Assembly: GCA_002928535.1 (NCBI GenBank)
Contig: PERG01000001.1
Location: 186,001-250,000 of the forward strand
DNA length: 64,000 nt
DNA from: Methylotenera sp.
GTDB taxonomy: Bacteria; Pseudomonadota; Gammaproteobacteria; Burkholderiales; Methylophilaceae
Direction: 5' to 3'
Of this stretch, positions 19,242 to 29,198 are shown piece by piece (position 1 is the stretch's first letter; every line of letters begins with the position of its first letter). The notes under the pieces are model-generated. The model was not told the origin of the DNA. It did no database searches and was given only the letters and a program-made list of their open reading frames with translations. Made by a program: the position numbers and the translations under genes.

Positions 19242-19505
19242 ATGCATATGAACATCAAATTATTTTATTTTGCCCGCCTTAAAGAAACGCTCAAATATTC
19301 AACAGAAGAGCTGGCTTTACCCACGGAAATAAGCACTATTTTGCAATTAAAGGCTTTTTTAGCGAAACGCGGTGATGTCTGGGGCGAGATGCTGATGAGC
19401 AAATTAAAAGTCCGGGCAGCAATCAATCATGAGCTGGTTGATGATAAAGCTACCATTTCAGATGGAGATGAAGTTGCGTTTTTTCCGCCGGTGACAGGGG
19501 GTTAG
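19242..19505 (+). CDS. moaD: Molybdopterin synthase sulfur carrier subunit MoaD
   Basis: An 87-residue ubiquitin-fold protein ending in the obligatory Gly-Gly (PPVTGG), which becomes a thiocarboxylate and donates sulfur to precursor Z. The FYFARLKE opening is typical. The ATG at 19248 (MNIKLF) is an alternative start. It is followed three bases later by moaE, its partner subunit, so the two should be made in equal amounts. Confidence 0.93.
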   Translation: MHMNIKLFYFARLKETLKYSTEELALPTEISTILQLKAFLAKRGDVWGEMLMSKLKVRAAINHELVDDKATISDGDEVAFFPPVTGG

Positions 19506-19508
19506 TCC

Positions 19509-19970
19509 GTGATCCGTGTGCAGACAGAAGACTTTGACGTAGGATTGGAAATTCAGCAGTTACGTCTCGCACAGCCTAATATTGGCGCAGTAGTGAGCTT
19601 TGTCGGCCAGGTGCGGGATATGAATGAAGGTGACGCGATTACCGAGCTCACGCTGGAACATTACCCCGGCATGACGGAAAAGGCTTTAGAGGCTATCGCT
19701 ACGCAAGCTAAAACCCGTTGGGACATCGCTGATATATTGATCATTCATCGGATAGGGCAGTTAAAACCGCAGGATCAGATCGTATTGGTTATTGCAAGCA
19801 GTGCGCATCGTGGTGAAGCATTTAAAGCCTGTGAATTTGTGATGGATTACCTGAAATCCGAAGCACCGTTCTGGAAAAAAGAAGTCATGACTTCGGGCGA
19901 GTCGCGCTGGGTAGAAGCTAAGCATACAGACGAAGATGCAAAACACCGCTGGCAACATCATAAAAATTAA
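19509..19970 (+). CDS. moaE: Molybdopterin synthase catalytic subunit MoaE
   Basis: The catalytic large subunit of molybdopterin synthase, 153 residues with a GTG start. Family motifs include GAVVSFVGQVRD near residue 28, LEHYPGMTEKAL, a HRIG segment followed by VLVIASSAHRGEAF, and PFWKKE with the active-site lysine pair. It works with the MoaD just upstream to make molybdopterin for molybdoenzymes. No other moa genes or molybdoenzymes lie in the window. Confidence 0.94.
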   Translation: MIRVQTEDFDVGLEIQQLRLAQPNIGAVVSFVGQVRDMNEGDAITELTLEHYPGMTEKALEAIATQAKTRWDIADILIIHRIGQLKPQDQIVLVIASSAHRGEAFKACEFVMDYLKSEAPFWKKEVMTSGESRWVEAKHTDEDAKHRWQHHKN

Positions 19971-20018
19971 AGCCCATACTCTAAGTTCTTAGTCATTAGA
20001 AAGTAATAATTTAAGCAC

Positions 20019-22166
20019 ATGCCTCAAATACTAAATCCAGAACAGCTTACCTTGCAGATCTCAGCAGACCAATTCAGTTTTGCTGATACTTCGGAACTTA
20101 TCGCAAGTAATAGTAAAAGCGCTCAGCAACAAGCCTGGATTGCGCAATCGGAGGCTAAGAAAGCCGCTGAGTTTGGTTTGAACTTGCAGCAACCTGGGTT
20201 CAACCTGCTGGCGCTAGGTGAGGCTGGGACTGGCCGTACTTCATTAATGTTGAGCGCAATGCAGGAAGCTGCCGCCAAGCTACCCTTGGCTAACGATATC
20301 GTGGCTTTATATCAGTTTGATGCCAACGGTAAACCCCTGTACTTGAAGCTGCCAGCAGGTGTGGGTACACAGCTCTGGCAGGCCCAAGATCAATTGATCC
20401 GCCAGCTTATAAAAGAGCTGCCGAATCTTTTGGAATCTAAAACCCAACAAAGCTCACTGGCACCTTTCGGCGCATTTTTAGATACGCAATTATCTGCTAT
20501 CAAAACTAATATAAGCTATATCACCCAGGACAAAGCTTTAACGCAATACTTTGAATGGGTACGTAAAGACATTTTGGATTATCTCGAGGCGTGGCAACCT
20601 AACGCAGAGGCCGATAGCAACATAGAGGCCTTATTGAGTGAGAGCTTTTTAGGCCGCTACCGGGTGAATTTGCTTGTAGAGCAAAAGCCAAAAAATACTG
20701 AAGTGCTGAAAAATATCCAGACCTCGATCGCGCCTGAAACGCAAGGCTCACCTGTGATTTACGACAATGACCCTAGCCTGCAATCATTATTCGGTGGTGT
20801 GGAAGGTAGTGGCGATGCCAATAGCATGCCAGATTTTTTACGCTTACGCGCCGGCAATTTATTAAGGGCGGATGGCGGTACTTTATTGTTGCACCTACGC
20901 GATATTCTCGCGGATGATCAAAACGGCGCCCAATTGCTGGAAAAGCTGCACCGATTTTTACGTAACCGTACCCTGCAAATTGAAGACCTGGGTAGCAGCA
21001 GTAACCAGGGTGGTGGTTTCGTCAACGCACAAGCGCCCATTAGTGTAAATGTGAAGTTGGTGCTGATTGCTACGCGCGAAGATTATTACGAGTTACTGGA
21101 AGAAAAACCGGATTTTTTCGATTATTTCCCTATTAAGATTGAGTTTGCCGAAAAAGTAAAAGCGAACTCAGATAACTACGCCGCATATGCAGCATTCATC
21201 GCGCAGAAATGTCAGCAGTTTAATTGCCTGCACTTCAATGCAGTGGCTGTGGCTGCGTTGTTAGAAGCCATGCATCGCCACGAAGAAGACCAAATCCGTT
21301 TAAGCACGCAGTTTTCGCTACTGGAAAAATTAATCCTGGAAAGTGTGGCCAGTGCAGAGTTGCGCAATGCCAAAGTGGTGGGCTTGGAAGATGTCAAAAT
21401 GGCCATTGATCGTAGATATAGCCGGCATAGTTATATTGAAGCGCATATGCGTAATTCGATTGTGGACAATGAACTGATGATCGCGGTGCATGGCGAAGCC
21501 ATTGGTCAGATCAACGGCTTAACGCATATCGACCTGGCAGACGCTAGTTTCGGTTCACCAGTGCGCATATCGGCCAATTGCTATGCAGGCCAGCGCGGTA
21601 TTTTCACTATAGACCGCGAAGTGGCCATGAGCGGGCCTACGCATGATAAAGGCGTGATGATTCTGCAAAGCTGGCTACATACTAATTTTGCCAAGTTGAA
21701 CCCGTTGAACATGACGGCATCGCTGGTATTCGAGCAGGAATATAACGGCGTGGATGGTGACTCAGCCTCCTGTGCCGAATTATTCGCCATTCTGTCGTCG
21801 CTGGCGGAATGCCCGATCAAGCTCGGTATTGCTGTGACCGGCGCACTGAATCAGCACGGCGAGGTACTGCCGGTTGGCGGGCTGAATGAAAAGATCGAAG
21901 GCTACTTCAGGGTGTGTAAAGAGATCGGCCTGGATGGTAAACAAGGCGTACTGATGCCAGAGCGTAACCTGCGCCATCTGCTGTTGAATGACGAAGTGAT
22001 CGATGCGGTAAAAAACGGCATGTTCCATATTGCCACCATGCGCAATATCGGTGATGGTGTACAGCATCTCATGGGCCAAAGTCTGGAAACTGTGAATCAT
22101 CTGGCAGAAGGCAAACTAAACGAATTCAAACTTACGCTGGAAATGAATTTACCGAAACGCCACTGA
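20019..22166 (+). CDS. Lon-like AAA protease (LonB/YcbZ type)
   Basis: A 715-residue ATP-dependent protease-like protein. The N-terminal AAA part has a modified P-loop GEAGTGRTS near residue 67, in which Arg replaces the usual Lys. The C-terminal Lon catalytic domain is complete, with Ser582 in VDGDSASCAE and Lys625 in GGLNEKIEG. These are 43 residues apart, as in Lon. The insert and order match the LonB/YcbZ (LonH) branch rather than housekeeping Lon. The altered P-loop suggests weak or altered ATP use. Substrates unknown. The gene is followed by hslR. Confidence 0.85.
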   Translation: MPQILNPEQLTLQISADQFSFADTSELIASNSKSAQQQAWIAQSEAKKAAEFGLNLQQPGFNLLALGEAGTGRTSLMLSAMQEAAAKLPLANDIVALYQFDANGKPLYLKLPAGVGTQLWQAQDQLIRQLIKELPNLLESKTQQSSLAPFGAFLDTQLSAIKTNISYITQDKALTQYFEWVRKDILDYLEAWQPNAEADSNIEALLSESFLGRYRVNLLVEQKPKNTEVLKNIQTSIAPETQGSPVIYDNDPSLQSLFGGVEGSGDANSMPDFLRLRAGNLLRADGGTLLLHLRDILADDQNGAQLLEKLHRFLRNRTLQIEDLGSSSNQGGGFVNAQAPISVNVKLVLIATREDYYELLEEKPDFFDYFPIKIEFAEKVKANSDNYAAYAAFIAQKCQQFNCLHFNAVAVAALLEAMHRHEEDQIRLSTQFSLLEKLILESVASAELRNAKVVGLEDVKMAIDRRYSRHSYIEAHMRNSIVDNELMIAVHGEAIGQINGLTHIDLADASFGSPVRISANCYAGQRGIFTIDREVAMSGPTHDKGVMILQSWLHTNFAKLNPLNMTASLVFEQEYNGVDGDSASCAELFAILSSLAECPIKLGIAVTGALNQHGEVLPVGGLNEKIEGYFRVCKEIGLDGKQGVLMPERNLRHLLLNDEVIDAVKNGMFHIATMRNIGDGVQHLMGQSLETVNHLAEGKLNEFKLTLEMNLPKRH

Positions 22167-22192
22167 GTAACGCCTGATAATAAACCTTCCAT

Positions 22193-22600
22193 ATGAGCAA
22201 ATTAGAAGCAGAAGATCAAAAATGCCGGCTGGACAAATGGCTATGGGCAGCACGGTTTTTCAAGACGCGCAGTTTAGCTACTACAGCGATTGATACTGGC
22301 AAAGTTCATGTGGATGGTGACCGTGCTAAGCCCGCCAAAGAAGTGCATATTGGCCAAGTCATTCATATCCGCAACAGGGATTTCGAAATCGAAGTTGATG
22401 TGCTGGCATTATCTGATATCCGCAGAGGTGCGCCCGAAGCGGCTCTCCTTTATGCTGAAACGCAAGCCAGCATTAACAAGCGCGAAAATGCAAAAGCCAC
22501 GGGAGAAGGGCAATTCGCCCGGCGCGATAGAGGCATGGGTAGGCCTACTAAACGCCAGCAGCGAGATATTAAGAAATTTACGGGCGGTAGTTATGGTTGA
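22193..22600 (+). CDS. hslR: Heat shock protein 15 (ribosome-associated S4 protein)
   Basis: A 135-residue protein with an S4 RNA-binding domain at residues 12-70 (RLDKWLWAARFFKTRSLA) and a basic C-terminal tail rich in Arg and Lys. This matches Hsp15, which binds free 50S subunits carrying a nascent peptidyl-tRNA. The length is normal. It lies 26 bases after the Lon-like protease gene, a fitting stress pair, and just before the polysaccharide cluster. Confidence 0.88.
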   Translation: MSKLEAEDQKCRLDKWLWAARFFKTRSLATTAIDTGKVHVDGDRAKPAKEVHIGQVIHIRNRDFEIEVDVLALSDIRRGAPEAALLYAETQASINKRENAKATGEGQFARRDRGMGRPTKRQQRDIKKFTGGSYG

Positions 22601-22638
22601 TCTAAATTTTAGGCTGGTTTGATTTTGAAAGGGTTACA

Positions 22639-24003
22639 TTGTTAAGTTGTTTTAAAGCTTATGATATTCGCGGCAGACTAGGTGAGGAGCTCAATGAGGA
22701 AGTTGCCTATAGAATAGGCAGGGCTTATGCCAATTACTTAAAGCCCAAATCTGTAGTATTGGGTTCAGACATACGCCACAGTAGCAAAGGTTTGAAAAAC
22801 GCATTAGCAAATGGCTTAATGGATGAAGGTGTTGATGTCATCGATATTGGCATGACTGGTACTGAGGAAGTGTACTTTGCTACGTTTCACTTAAAGGTTG
22901 ATGGCGGTATTGAAGTCACAGCCAGTCATAATCCAATCGATTATAACGGTATGAAGTTGGTGAGAGAGGGGGCTAAGCCAATCAGCGGTGATACCGGACT
23001 CAATGACATCAAAGCAATCGCTGAAGCCAACCAATTCTCCGCAGCTAAACAACGTGGGAATCTTACTGAACTAAGCATTTTGCCTGCTTTCATTGATCAT
23101 CTTTTGACATACATTGACGTTAAGCAGATTACGCCACTTAAACTAGTAGTAAATTCCGGTAACGGTGCAGCTGGACATGTTATCGATGCGCTCGAGCTGA
23201 AATTTCAGAATGCAGGAATACCCATTTCTTTTATAAAAATTCATCACGATCCAGATGGTGATTTCCCCAATGGCATTCCCAATCCATTATTAATGGAAAA
23301 TAGGGCTGCCACAGCAGAAGCAGTCCTTTCCCATAAAGCCGACATGGGCATTGCTTGGGATGGGGATTTTGATCGTTGCTTCTTATTCGATGAGCGCGGC
23401 GAGTTTATAGAGGGTTATTACATCGTAGGACTGCTTGCTGTGGCTTTTCTATCTAAGCATCCCAATGAAAAAATCATTCATGACCCACGCCTTAGTTGGA
23501 ACACTGTAGATATTGTTACCAGTGCTGGCGGTCAGGCGGTCATGAGCAAGACTGGACATGCGTTTATTAAGGAGCGTATGCGCACTGAGAATGCTATTTA
23601 CGGTGGGGAAATGAGTGCGCATCATTACTTTAGGGATTTTGCCTACTGTGACAGTGGCATGATTCCCTGGCTATTGGTCTGCGATCTTTTAAGTCGCATT
23701 CGCAAACCTTTATCTCATCTTGTAGCAGAGCGTATCCAATTATTTCCTTGTAGTGGTGAAATCAATTTCAAAGTGGCTAACGTAAGTGAAGCTTTGAAAG
23801 CGATACAACATCACTATTTGCCATTTAATCCCGTATTGGATATGACTGATGGCTTAAGTATGGCTTTTCCAGAATGGCGCTTTAATTTACGTGGTTCAAA
23901 TACAGAACCCTTATTGCGTTTGAATATTGAAACGCGAGGCGATATTAGTTTGGTTATGCGCAAAACAAAAGAAATCAGCTCACTAATTAAAGCGCTTTCT
24001 TAA
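22639..24003 (+). CDS. Phosphomannomutase (ManB/CpsG type)
   Basis: Interconverts mannose-6-phosphate and mannose-1-phosphate for GDP-mannose synthesis. 454 residues, alpha-D-phosphohexomutase family. The active-site serine loop is VTASHNP near residue 93, the metal loop is DGDFDR near residue 248, the sugar loop is [13 protein letters not shown], and the phosphate loop is [10 protein letters not shown] near the C-terminus. The start is TTG with GAAAGGG upstream. It opens the plus-strand polysaccharide cluster. PMM/PGM dual activity is possible, but the later ManC and Gmd genes indicate mannose. Confidence 0.92.
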   Translation: MLSCFKAYDIRGRLGEELNEEVAYRIGRAYANYLKPKSVVLGSDIRHSSKGLKNALANGLMDEGVDVIDIGMTGTEEVYFATFHLKVDGGIEVTASHNPIDYNGMKLVREGAKPISGDTGLNDIKAIAEANQFSAAKQRGNLTELSILPAFIDHLLTYIDVKQITPLKLVVNSGNGAAGHVIDALELKFQNAGIPISFIKIHHDPDGDFPNGIPNPLLMENRAATAEAVLSHKADMGIAWDGDFDRCFLFDERGEFIEGYYIVGLLAVAFLSKHPNEKIIHDPRLSWNTVDIVTSAGGQAVMSKTGHAFIKERMRTENAIYGGEMSAHHYFRDFAYCDSGMIPWLLVCDLLSRIRKPLSHLVAERIQLFPCSGEINFKVANVSEALKAIQHHYLPFNPVLDMTDGLSMAFPEWRFNLRGSNTEPLLRLNIETRGDISLVMRKTKEISSLIKALS

Positions 24004-24072
24004 TCAATAGCCTTTTATTGTCAGTATCCCATTAGTTTGCTAAACTTCCGTTCAGTTTATGAACACACGCCT

Positions 24073-24420
24073 ATGCTCACTGACGAATACCGTTATAAGA
24101 TTTTGAAGCTTGTAGCTTTAAAACCGGAAATCACGCAACGAGAGTTAGCGCGTGAGCTTGGCGTTAGTTTGGGAAAAACAAATTTTTGCATTAAAGCATT
24201 AATTGAAAGGGGCTTATTAAAAGCCACCAATTTTCGCAATAATCAGCACAAATTAGCTTACATGTATTTGCTAACCCCTAAAGGTATAGAAGAAAAATCA
24301 AGTATCGCAGTACGTTTTCTAAAGTCAAAAATGCAGGAATACGAGCAACTTCAAGCAGAAATCAGCCAACTTTTAGTAGAAACAAAAAAAGAACCCGAAA
24401 TTAAGGGTAAAGAAAGTTAG
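24073..24420 (+). CDS. MarR-type EPS-associated transcriptional regulator
   Basis: A 115-residue winged-helix protein from the ATG at 24073 (MLTDEYRYKILKLVALKPE). The helix-turn-helix is TQRELARELGVSLGKTNFC at about residues 17-35, followed by a wing and a charged C-terminal helix. It matches the small MarR-like regulators found inside exopolysaccharide and PEP-CTERM/exosortase-type clusters. It lies between phosphomannomutase and ManC, and its stop overlaps the manC GTG by one base (TAGTG). It probably controls this cluster; activation or repression cannot be told. Confidence 0.83.
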   Translation: MLTDEYRYKILKLVALKPEITQRELARELGVSLGKTNFCIKALIERGLLKATNFRNNQHKLAYMYLLTPKGIEEKSSIAVRFLKSKMQEYEQLQAEISQLLVETKKEPEIKGKES

Positions 24421-25850
24421 TGACTATGTCCCCAGTTAATAATCATTATGCAGTCATTCTATGTGGTGGATCCGGCACCCGTTTATGGCCACTATCCCGT
24501 ACCTTCAGGCCCAAACAATTATTGGCGCTAAACGGTGAACAAAGCTTATTGCAACAAACTGCAAATCGTTTAAAACGCTATGTAAAACCCGCTAATTTGT
24601 ACACTGTTACACATGATGACCATAAATTTGAAGTTAAAGGTCAGCTAGCTGATTTAATCCCTGAAGCACTAGCGAATGTTCTAGCTGAACCATGTGCCAA
24701 AAATACCTTGCCTGCAATCGCTTGGGCTACCCATCAGATATATCTTAAAGATCAATCAGCTTTGATTGGTGTTTTCGCATCCGATCATGCGATTGATAAT
24801 GAAGAGGCTTTTTTAACTGCCTGGAAAGCAGCTGAAGAAGTTGCGAGTGACGATTATCTGGTATTGCTGGGAATCAAACCTCATGAGCCTGCAACTGGAT
24901 ACGGTTATATTAAACCTACTAATACCTTGCTACAGGGAAATTCCCTGCCTGTATATGAGGTGGCGCAATTTGTAGAAAAACCAGATTTAGCTAAGGCTGA
25001 ACAGTTTGTCAGTGATGGGTACTTATGGAATAGCGGTATGTTTGTTTTCAAAGCAAATGTATTTATGCAAATGCTTTCGCAGCATCAGCCGGAAATCTTC
25101 AAGGTAATTACCAATATAAGTAATGATAGCCTGATTGATGATTACACAAACTTACCAAGTATCTCCATGGATTACGGCTTGGCTGAAGTTTTAGTGAAAC
25201 ATAATGAAAAGGTCGCTGTTGTTCCAGTGGATATGGCTTGGAGCGACCTGGGTAGCTGGGATTCGATTTATACCCGCCATAAAAAAGACCAGAACGGCAA
25301 TGTCCTGCATGGCAACACCATTGGTGTCGATACCAGCAACAGTTTAATCTGGTCTGAAACTGGCATGCTTGCCACATTAGGTCTTGAAAACGTAGTAATT
25401 ATACAAACGCCTGATGCAACCTTGGTTTGCGATAGAAGCCGAACCGAAGACATCAAAACACTCGTAGCCGAAATCAAACAAAAATCACCGCAACTGACTG
25501 AAATACATCAAACAGTGCAACGGCCGTGGGGCAGTTATACTGTTCTAGAAGAGTGCCAAAATTTTAAGATTAAAAGAATTGTCGTTAATCCGGGTGCGAG
25601 TTTGTCGATGCAAATGCACAAGCATCGTTCTGAACACTGGGTGGTAGTTTCAGGTACGGCCACTATTACCATTAACGAAATTGAATATACATTACAAGAA
25701 AATCAATCAACTTATATCCCTAAAACACATAAACATCGTTTAGCCAATAATGCAGATAAGCCTTTGAGTATTATTGAAGTGCAGTGTGGGGAATATGTAG
25801 GTGAAGACGATATTGTTAGGTTTGAAGATACTTACGGAAGGTGTAACTAA
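24420..25850 (+). CDS. manC: Mannose-1-phosphate guanylyltransferase / mannose-6-phosphate isomerase
   Basis: A bifunctional type II enzyme of 476 residues. The nucleotidyltransferase domain (about 1-350) has the signature [12 protein letters not shown] near residue 16 and FVEKPD. The C-terminal cupin isomerase domain (about 360-470) has [11 protein letters not shown] and [17 protein letters not shown] with metal-binding histidines. It supplies GDP-mannose from fructose-6-phosphate with the phosphomannomutase. The GTG start overlaps the regulator stop; the ATG at 24426 is an alternative. Next gene is gmd, two bases later. Confidence 0.94.
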   Translation: MTMSPVNNHYAVILCGGSGTRLWPLSRTFRPKQLLALNGEQSLLQQTANRLKRYVKPANLYTVTHDDHKFEVKGQLADLIPEALANVLAEPCAKNTLPAIAWATHQIYLKDQSALIGVFASDHAIDNEEAFLTAWKAAEEVASDDYLVLLGIKPHEPATGYGYIKPTNTLLQGNSLPVYEVAQFVEKPDLAKAEQFVSDGYLWNSGMFVFKANVFMQMLSQHQPEIFKVITNISNDSLIDDYTNLPSISMDYGLAEVLVKHNEKVAVVPVDMAWSDLGSWDSIYTRHKKDQNGNVLHGNTIGVDTSNSLIWSETGMLATLGLENVVIIQTPDATLVCDRSRTEDIKTLVAEIKQKSPQLTEIHQTVQRPWGSYTVLEECQNFKIKRIVVNPGASLSMQMHKHRSEHWVVVSGTATITINEIEYTLQENQSTYIPKTHKHRLANNADKPLSIIEVQCGEYVGEDDIVRFEDTYGRCN

Positions 25851-25852
25851 GC

Positions 25853-26938
25853 ATGGCAAAAATTGCATTAATTACGGGTGTAACCGGGCAAGATGGGGCT
25901 TATTTAGCGGAGCTTTTATTAAATAAGGGCTATATCGTCCATGGTGTTAAGCGCAGAGCATCTTTGTTTAATACTGATAGGATCGATCACCTGTATCAAG
26001 ATATTCATGAAAAAGAAGTCAAGTTCTTTCTACATCACGGAGACCTCACTGACTCAACTAACTTAATCAGAATTATTCAACAAGTCCAACCTGATGAAAT
26101 CTATAACTTAGCAGCAATGAGCCATGTGGCTGTGAGTTTCGATACTCCAGAATATACTGCAAATGCAGACGGAATAGGCACATTAAGAATTTTAGAAGCC
26201 ATACGCATTCTTGGTCTTGAAAAGAAAACAAAATTTTACCAAGCATCCACCTCTGAGCTATATGGTTTAGTACAAGAAACACCCCAAAAAGAAACAACCC
26301 CTTTCTACCCTCGTAGCCCTTATGCTGTAGCTAAGTTATATGCTTACTGGATAACTGTAAATTACCGTGAGGCCTATGGCATTTATGCATGCAATGGCAT
26401 TTTGTTTAATCATGAGAGCCCAATTCGTGGAGAAACTTTTGTTACGCGTAAAATCACACGAGCACTCGCACGTATCAAACTTGGGTTACAAGATTGCCTA
26501 TATCTTGGCAATTTAGACTCGTTACGGGATTGGGGTCATGCTAAAGACTATGTAGAAATGCAATGGCTTATGTTACAGCAGGATACCCCAGAGGATTTTG
26601 TTATTGCTACTGGACTACAGTTTAGCGTTCGAGACTTCGTGAATATTGCCGCGAAAGAACTTGATATGCAAATCACTTGGCAAGGTAGCGGAGTAAATGA
26701 AACTGGTACAGATGGTCAAGGCAATGTGGTCATAAAAGTAGATCCGCGTTATTTTAGACCAACTGAAGTTGAGACCTTACTAGGTGACCCGAGCAAGGCA
26801 AAACAAAAACTTGGCTGGACACCTAAAATTACATTCCAAGAGCTAGTATCAGAAATGGTCAGTGAGGACTTCAAATCAGCACAACGTGATGAGCTGGTTA
26901 AACATCATGGTTTTGGTGCGTATGACTACCATGAGTAA
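25853..26938 (+). CDS. gmd: GDP-mannose 4,6-dehydratase
   Basis: Converts GDP-mannose to GDP-4-keto-6-deoxymannose. 361-residue extended SDR with [13 protein letters not shown] (NADP-binding GxxGxxG) and HHGDLTDS. The catalytic set is T133/E135 in ASTSELYG and Y157/K161 in [10 protein letters not shown]. The [17 protein letters not shown] loop, which shapes the tetramer cofactor site, is intact, so the enzyme should be active. Directly follows manC. Confidence 0.95.
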   Translation: MAKIALITGVTGQDGAYLAELLLNKGYIVHGVKRRASLFNTDRIDHLYQDIHEKEVKFFLHHGDLTDSTNLIRIIQQVQPDEIYNLAAMSHVAVSFDTPEYTANADGIGTLRILEAIRILGLEKKTKFYQASTSELYGLVQETPQKETTPFYPRSPYAVAKLYAYWITVNYREAYGIYACNGILFNHESPIRGETFVTRKITRALARIKLGLQDCLYLGNLDSLRDWGHAKDYVEMQWLMLQQDTPEDFVIATGLQFSVRDFVNIAAKELDMQITWQGSGVNETGTDGQGNVVIKVDPRYFRPTEVETLLGDPSKAKQKLGWTPKITFQELVSEMVSEDFKSAQRDELVKHHGFGAYDYHE

Positions 26939-26944
26939 TTTTCA

Positions 26945-28456
26945 GTGGCATTAAAAAGAAATTTCTCTGTTGGTTTATTTGGTTCTATTTGGAGTGCATT
27001 ACTCGGATTAGCAGTAATACCTCTTTATATCAAATATTTGGGTGCCGAGGCATATGGGCTCATTGGCTTTTTTGCTACAACCCAAGCGTTACTTCAACTA
27101 CTCGACTTAGGCTTATCTCCAACAATTAATCGTGAGGTTGCAAGATGCTCTGCAACCAACAAAATGCAAGAGGCTAGGAGTCTTTTGCATACACTCTCAA
27201 TTGTTTATTGGGGAATGGCTTTTGTAATAGGACTTATCATCATTGTATTAGCGCCATTGATTTCAAATCATTGGTTACAAGCAAGAGCATTACCTACTAC
27301 AACTATTACCCAGGCCCTCATGCTCATGGGTTTAGTTGTAGCATGTCGCTGGCCAGTTGGTTTATATATGGGTGCGTTAATGGGAATGCAACGTGTGGCT
27401 TTGTCTAGCATAATCAACACTGCTTTTGGCACACTGTCTAGCCTAGGTACGGTTGCCGTGCTGATTTTAATTTCACCTACCATAAAAGCATTCTTCATAT
27501 GGCAAGCGTGTGTTGGTGTATGTTATGCATTGGTGATGCACGTCATAGCATGGCATGTTGTTCAAGGTAAACATGAAAAACGTCAGTTTTCATTCGATGA
27601 TTTAAAGCGAGTCTGGAAATTCTCAGCTGGTATGAGTGCTGTCACTGTTACAGGAATAATACTGATACAAGCAGACAAACTGTTGCTAAGTAAACTTTTA
27701 AGCTTAGGTGATTTTGGCCACTACACTCTTGCTGCGTTAGTGGCAAACTCTTTGTATATATTATTGACCCCTCTATTCAATACTATCTATCCTAAAATGT
27801 CGGCTCTAGTTGCCTCAAATGATACTGAAAAGCTAGTTGACCTTTACAAGAATGGAACTAGGCTTTTTTTAGGAGCATTATTTCCTATTGCGATTGTCAC
27901 CGCAGTGTTCTCAGAAAACTTATTGTATTTATGGACGGGCAATCAAGAGCTAGCTATCAAATCTTCTCCAATTGTATCTTTGTTTTTAATAGGCACTGCC
28001 TTGAATGGTGTAATGCACTTCCCATATGCGCTGCAATTGGCCTATGGCGAAACAAAATTACCAATTAGAATCAACTTAATTCTAATTATAATCACAGTCC
28101 CGATGACAATAGTACTTGGACAAACGTATGGTGCAGTAGGTGGCGCCGGCTCATGGGCTATACTCAACTTTATTTATTTACTCATTGGTACTTGGTTAAC
28201 ACATAGAACCTTACTAAAGGGAGTTAGCTTAAGCTGGTTGCTTGGAGATGTTATTTTGCCGTTATGTGTTGCCACTTTTGCAGGTCTAGTTGCCTTCGTA
28301 ATAAAAAACTACTCACTTCCGATATATGTTCAATTATTGGCTTGCATCATGTTAGTAATAATTGCTTTTATAATTACAATCTGTATTTCTCCAAAATTGA
28401 GATTACTATCAAAAGGTATTTTTGAACGCAAAGTATCTGTTTTGAGTAATAGTTAA
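26945..28456 (+). CDS. Wzx-like oligosaccharide flippase
   Basis: A 503-residue polytopic membrane protein with about 12-14 hydrophobic segments and the polysaccharide-synthesis (MATE/MOP) pattern. It opens with RNFSVGLFGSIWSALLGLAVIPLYI. Wzx proteins move undecaprenyl-linked oligosaccharide across the inner membrane. The start is GTG, six bases after gmd. Base composition here is more AT-rich than in the gmd and manC genes. No matching Wzy polymerase was seen in the cluster. Confidence 0.87.
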   Translation: MALKRNFSVGLFGSIWSALLGLAVIPLYIKYLGAEAYGLIGFFATTQALLQLLDLGLSPTINREVARCSATNKMQEARSLLHTLSIVYWGMAFVIGLIIIVLAPLISNHWLQARALPTTTITQALMLMGLVVACRWPVGLYMGALMGMQRVALSSIINTAFGTLSSLGTVAVLILISPTIKAFFIWQACVGVCYALVMHVIAWHVVQGKHEKRQFSFDDLKRVWKFSAGMSAVTVTGIILIQADKLLLSKLLSLGDFGHYTLAALVANSLYILLTPLFNTIYPKMSALVASNDTEKLVDLYKNGTRLFLGALFPIAIVTAVFSENLLYLWTGNQELAIKSSPIVSLFLIGTALNGVMHFPYALQLAYGETKLPIRINLILIIITVPMTIVLGQTYGAVGGAGSWAILNFIYLLIGTWLTHRTLLKGVSLSWLLGDVILPLCVATFAGLVAFVIKNYSLPIYVQLLACIMLVIIAFIITICISPKLRLLSKGIFERKVSVLSNS

Positions 28457-28481
28457 TATCAAAAAAACTTAAGGTCGAAAA

Positions 28482-29192
28482 ATGAGTATGAAAGTTTTAA
28501 AAAACAACTCTCAAATCGAGAGTGCACGAAAAGAGTTAATCAATAGGGGCGCCTCTTGCTTAGAGTCTCCTTTCCAGACATTGCTCAGAAGATTCCGTTT
28601 GCATTCTGGCGTAAAATTGGGCGACAAAATTAAAAGTTGGGACGTGTTAGAAACCTTAAAATTTCTTGATCAGAATATACAAAAACACGATCCAGTATTA
28701 GACATTGGTTGTTACGCATCAGAGATCATCGTTGCACTACATAAACAAGGCTATACCAACCTTACTGGCGCGGACTTAAACCCCGAATTAAATTTAATGC
28801 CTGGTCAAGGTAGCATACGTTATGAAACAACAAATTTCATGCACACCCCCTTTCCAGACGCTTCCTTTAAAGCAATCACTTCTATATCTGTAATAGAACA
28901 TGGGTTTGACGCGCATGCTCTGCTCAAAGAAATGTCACGTTTACTCCAATCAGGTGGTTACTTTATAGCATCGTTTGATTATTGGCCTGAAAAAATTGAT
29001 ACTGCAGGTATTAAATTTTTTGGTATGGATTGGCTGATTTTTTCTAAAGATGATGTAGCCAATTTCATCCAACTAGCTAACAGCTATGGTTTTAAGGCTG
29101 TGGGAGATTTCAATGCCAATAGTGAAGACACGCCCATCGAATGTGGTGGGAAAAAATATACTTTTGGCTGGTTGGTATTAGAAAAAATCTAG
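28482..29192 (+). CDS. Class I SAM-dependent methyltransferase
   Basis: A 236-residue soluble protein with a Rossmann-like SAM motif I (VLDIGCYASEIIVAL near residue 73), an acidic motif II (GADLNPELN), and a post-I segment FKAITSISVIEHG, as in methyltransferase-11/25 domains. The target is unknown. In this position it may methylate a sugar hydroxyl or a lipid-linked intermediate. AAGG lies 8 bases before the ATG. Confidence 0.78.
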   Translation: MSMKVLKNNSQIESARKELINRGASCLESPFQTLLRRFRLHSGVKLGDKIKSWDVLETLKFLDQNIQKHDPVLDIGCYASEIIVALHKQGYTNLTGADLNPELNLMPGQGSIRYETTNFMHTPFPDASFKAITSISVIEHGFDAHALLKEMSRLLQSGGYFIASFDYWPEKIDTAGIKFFGMDWLIFSKDDVANFIQLANSYGFKAVGDFNANSEDTPIECGGKKYTFGWLVLEKI

Positions 29193-29198
29193 TTTTAA

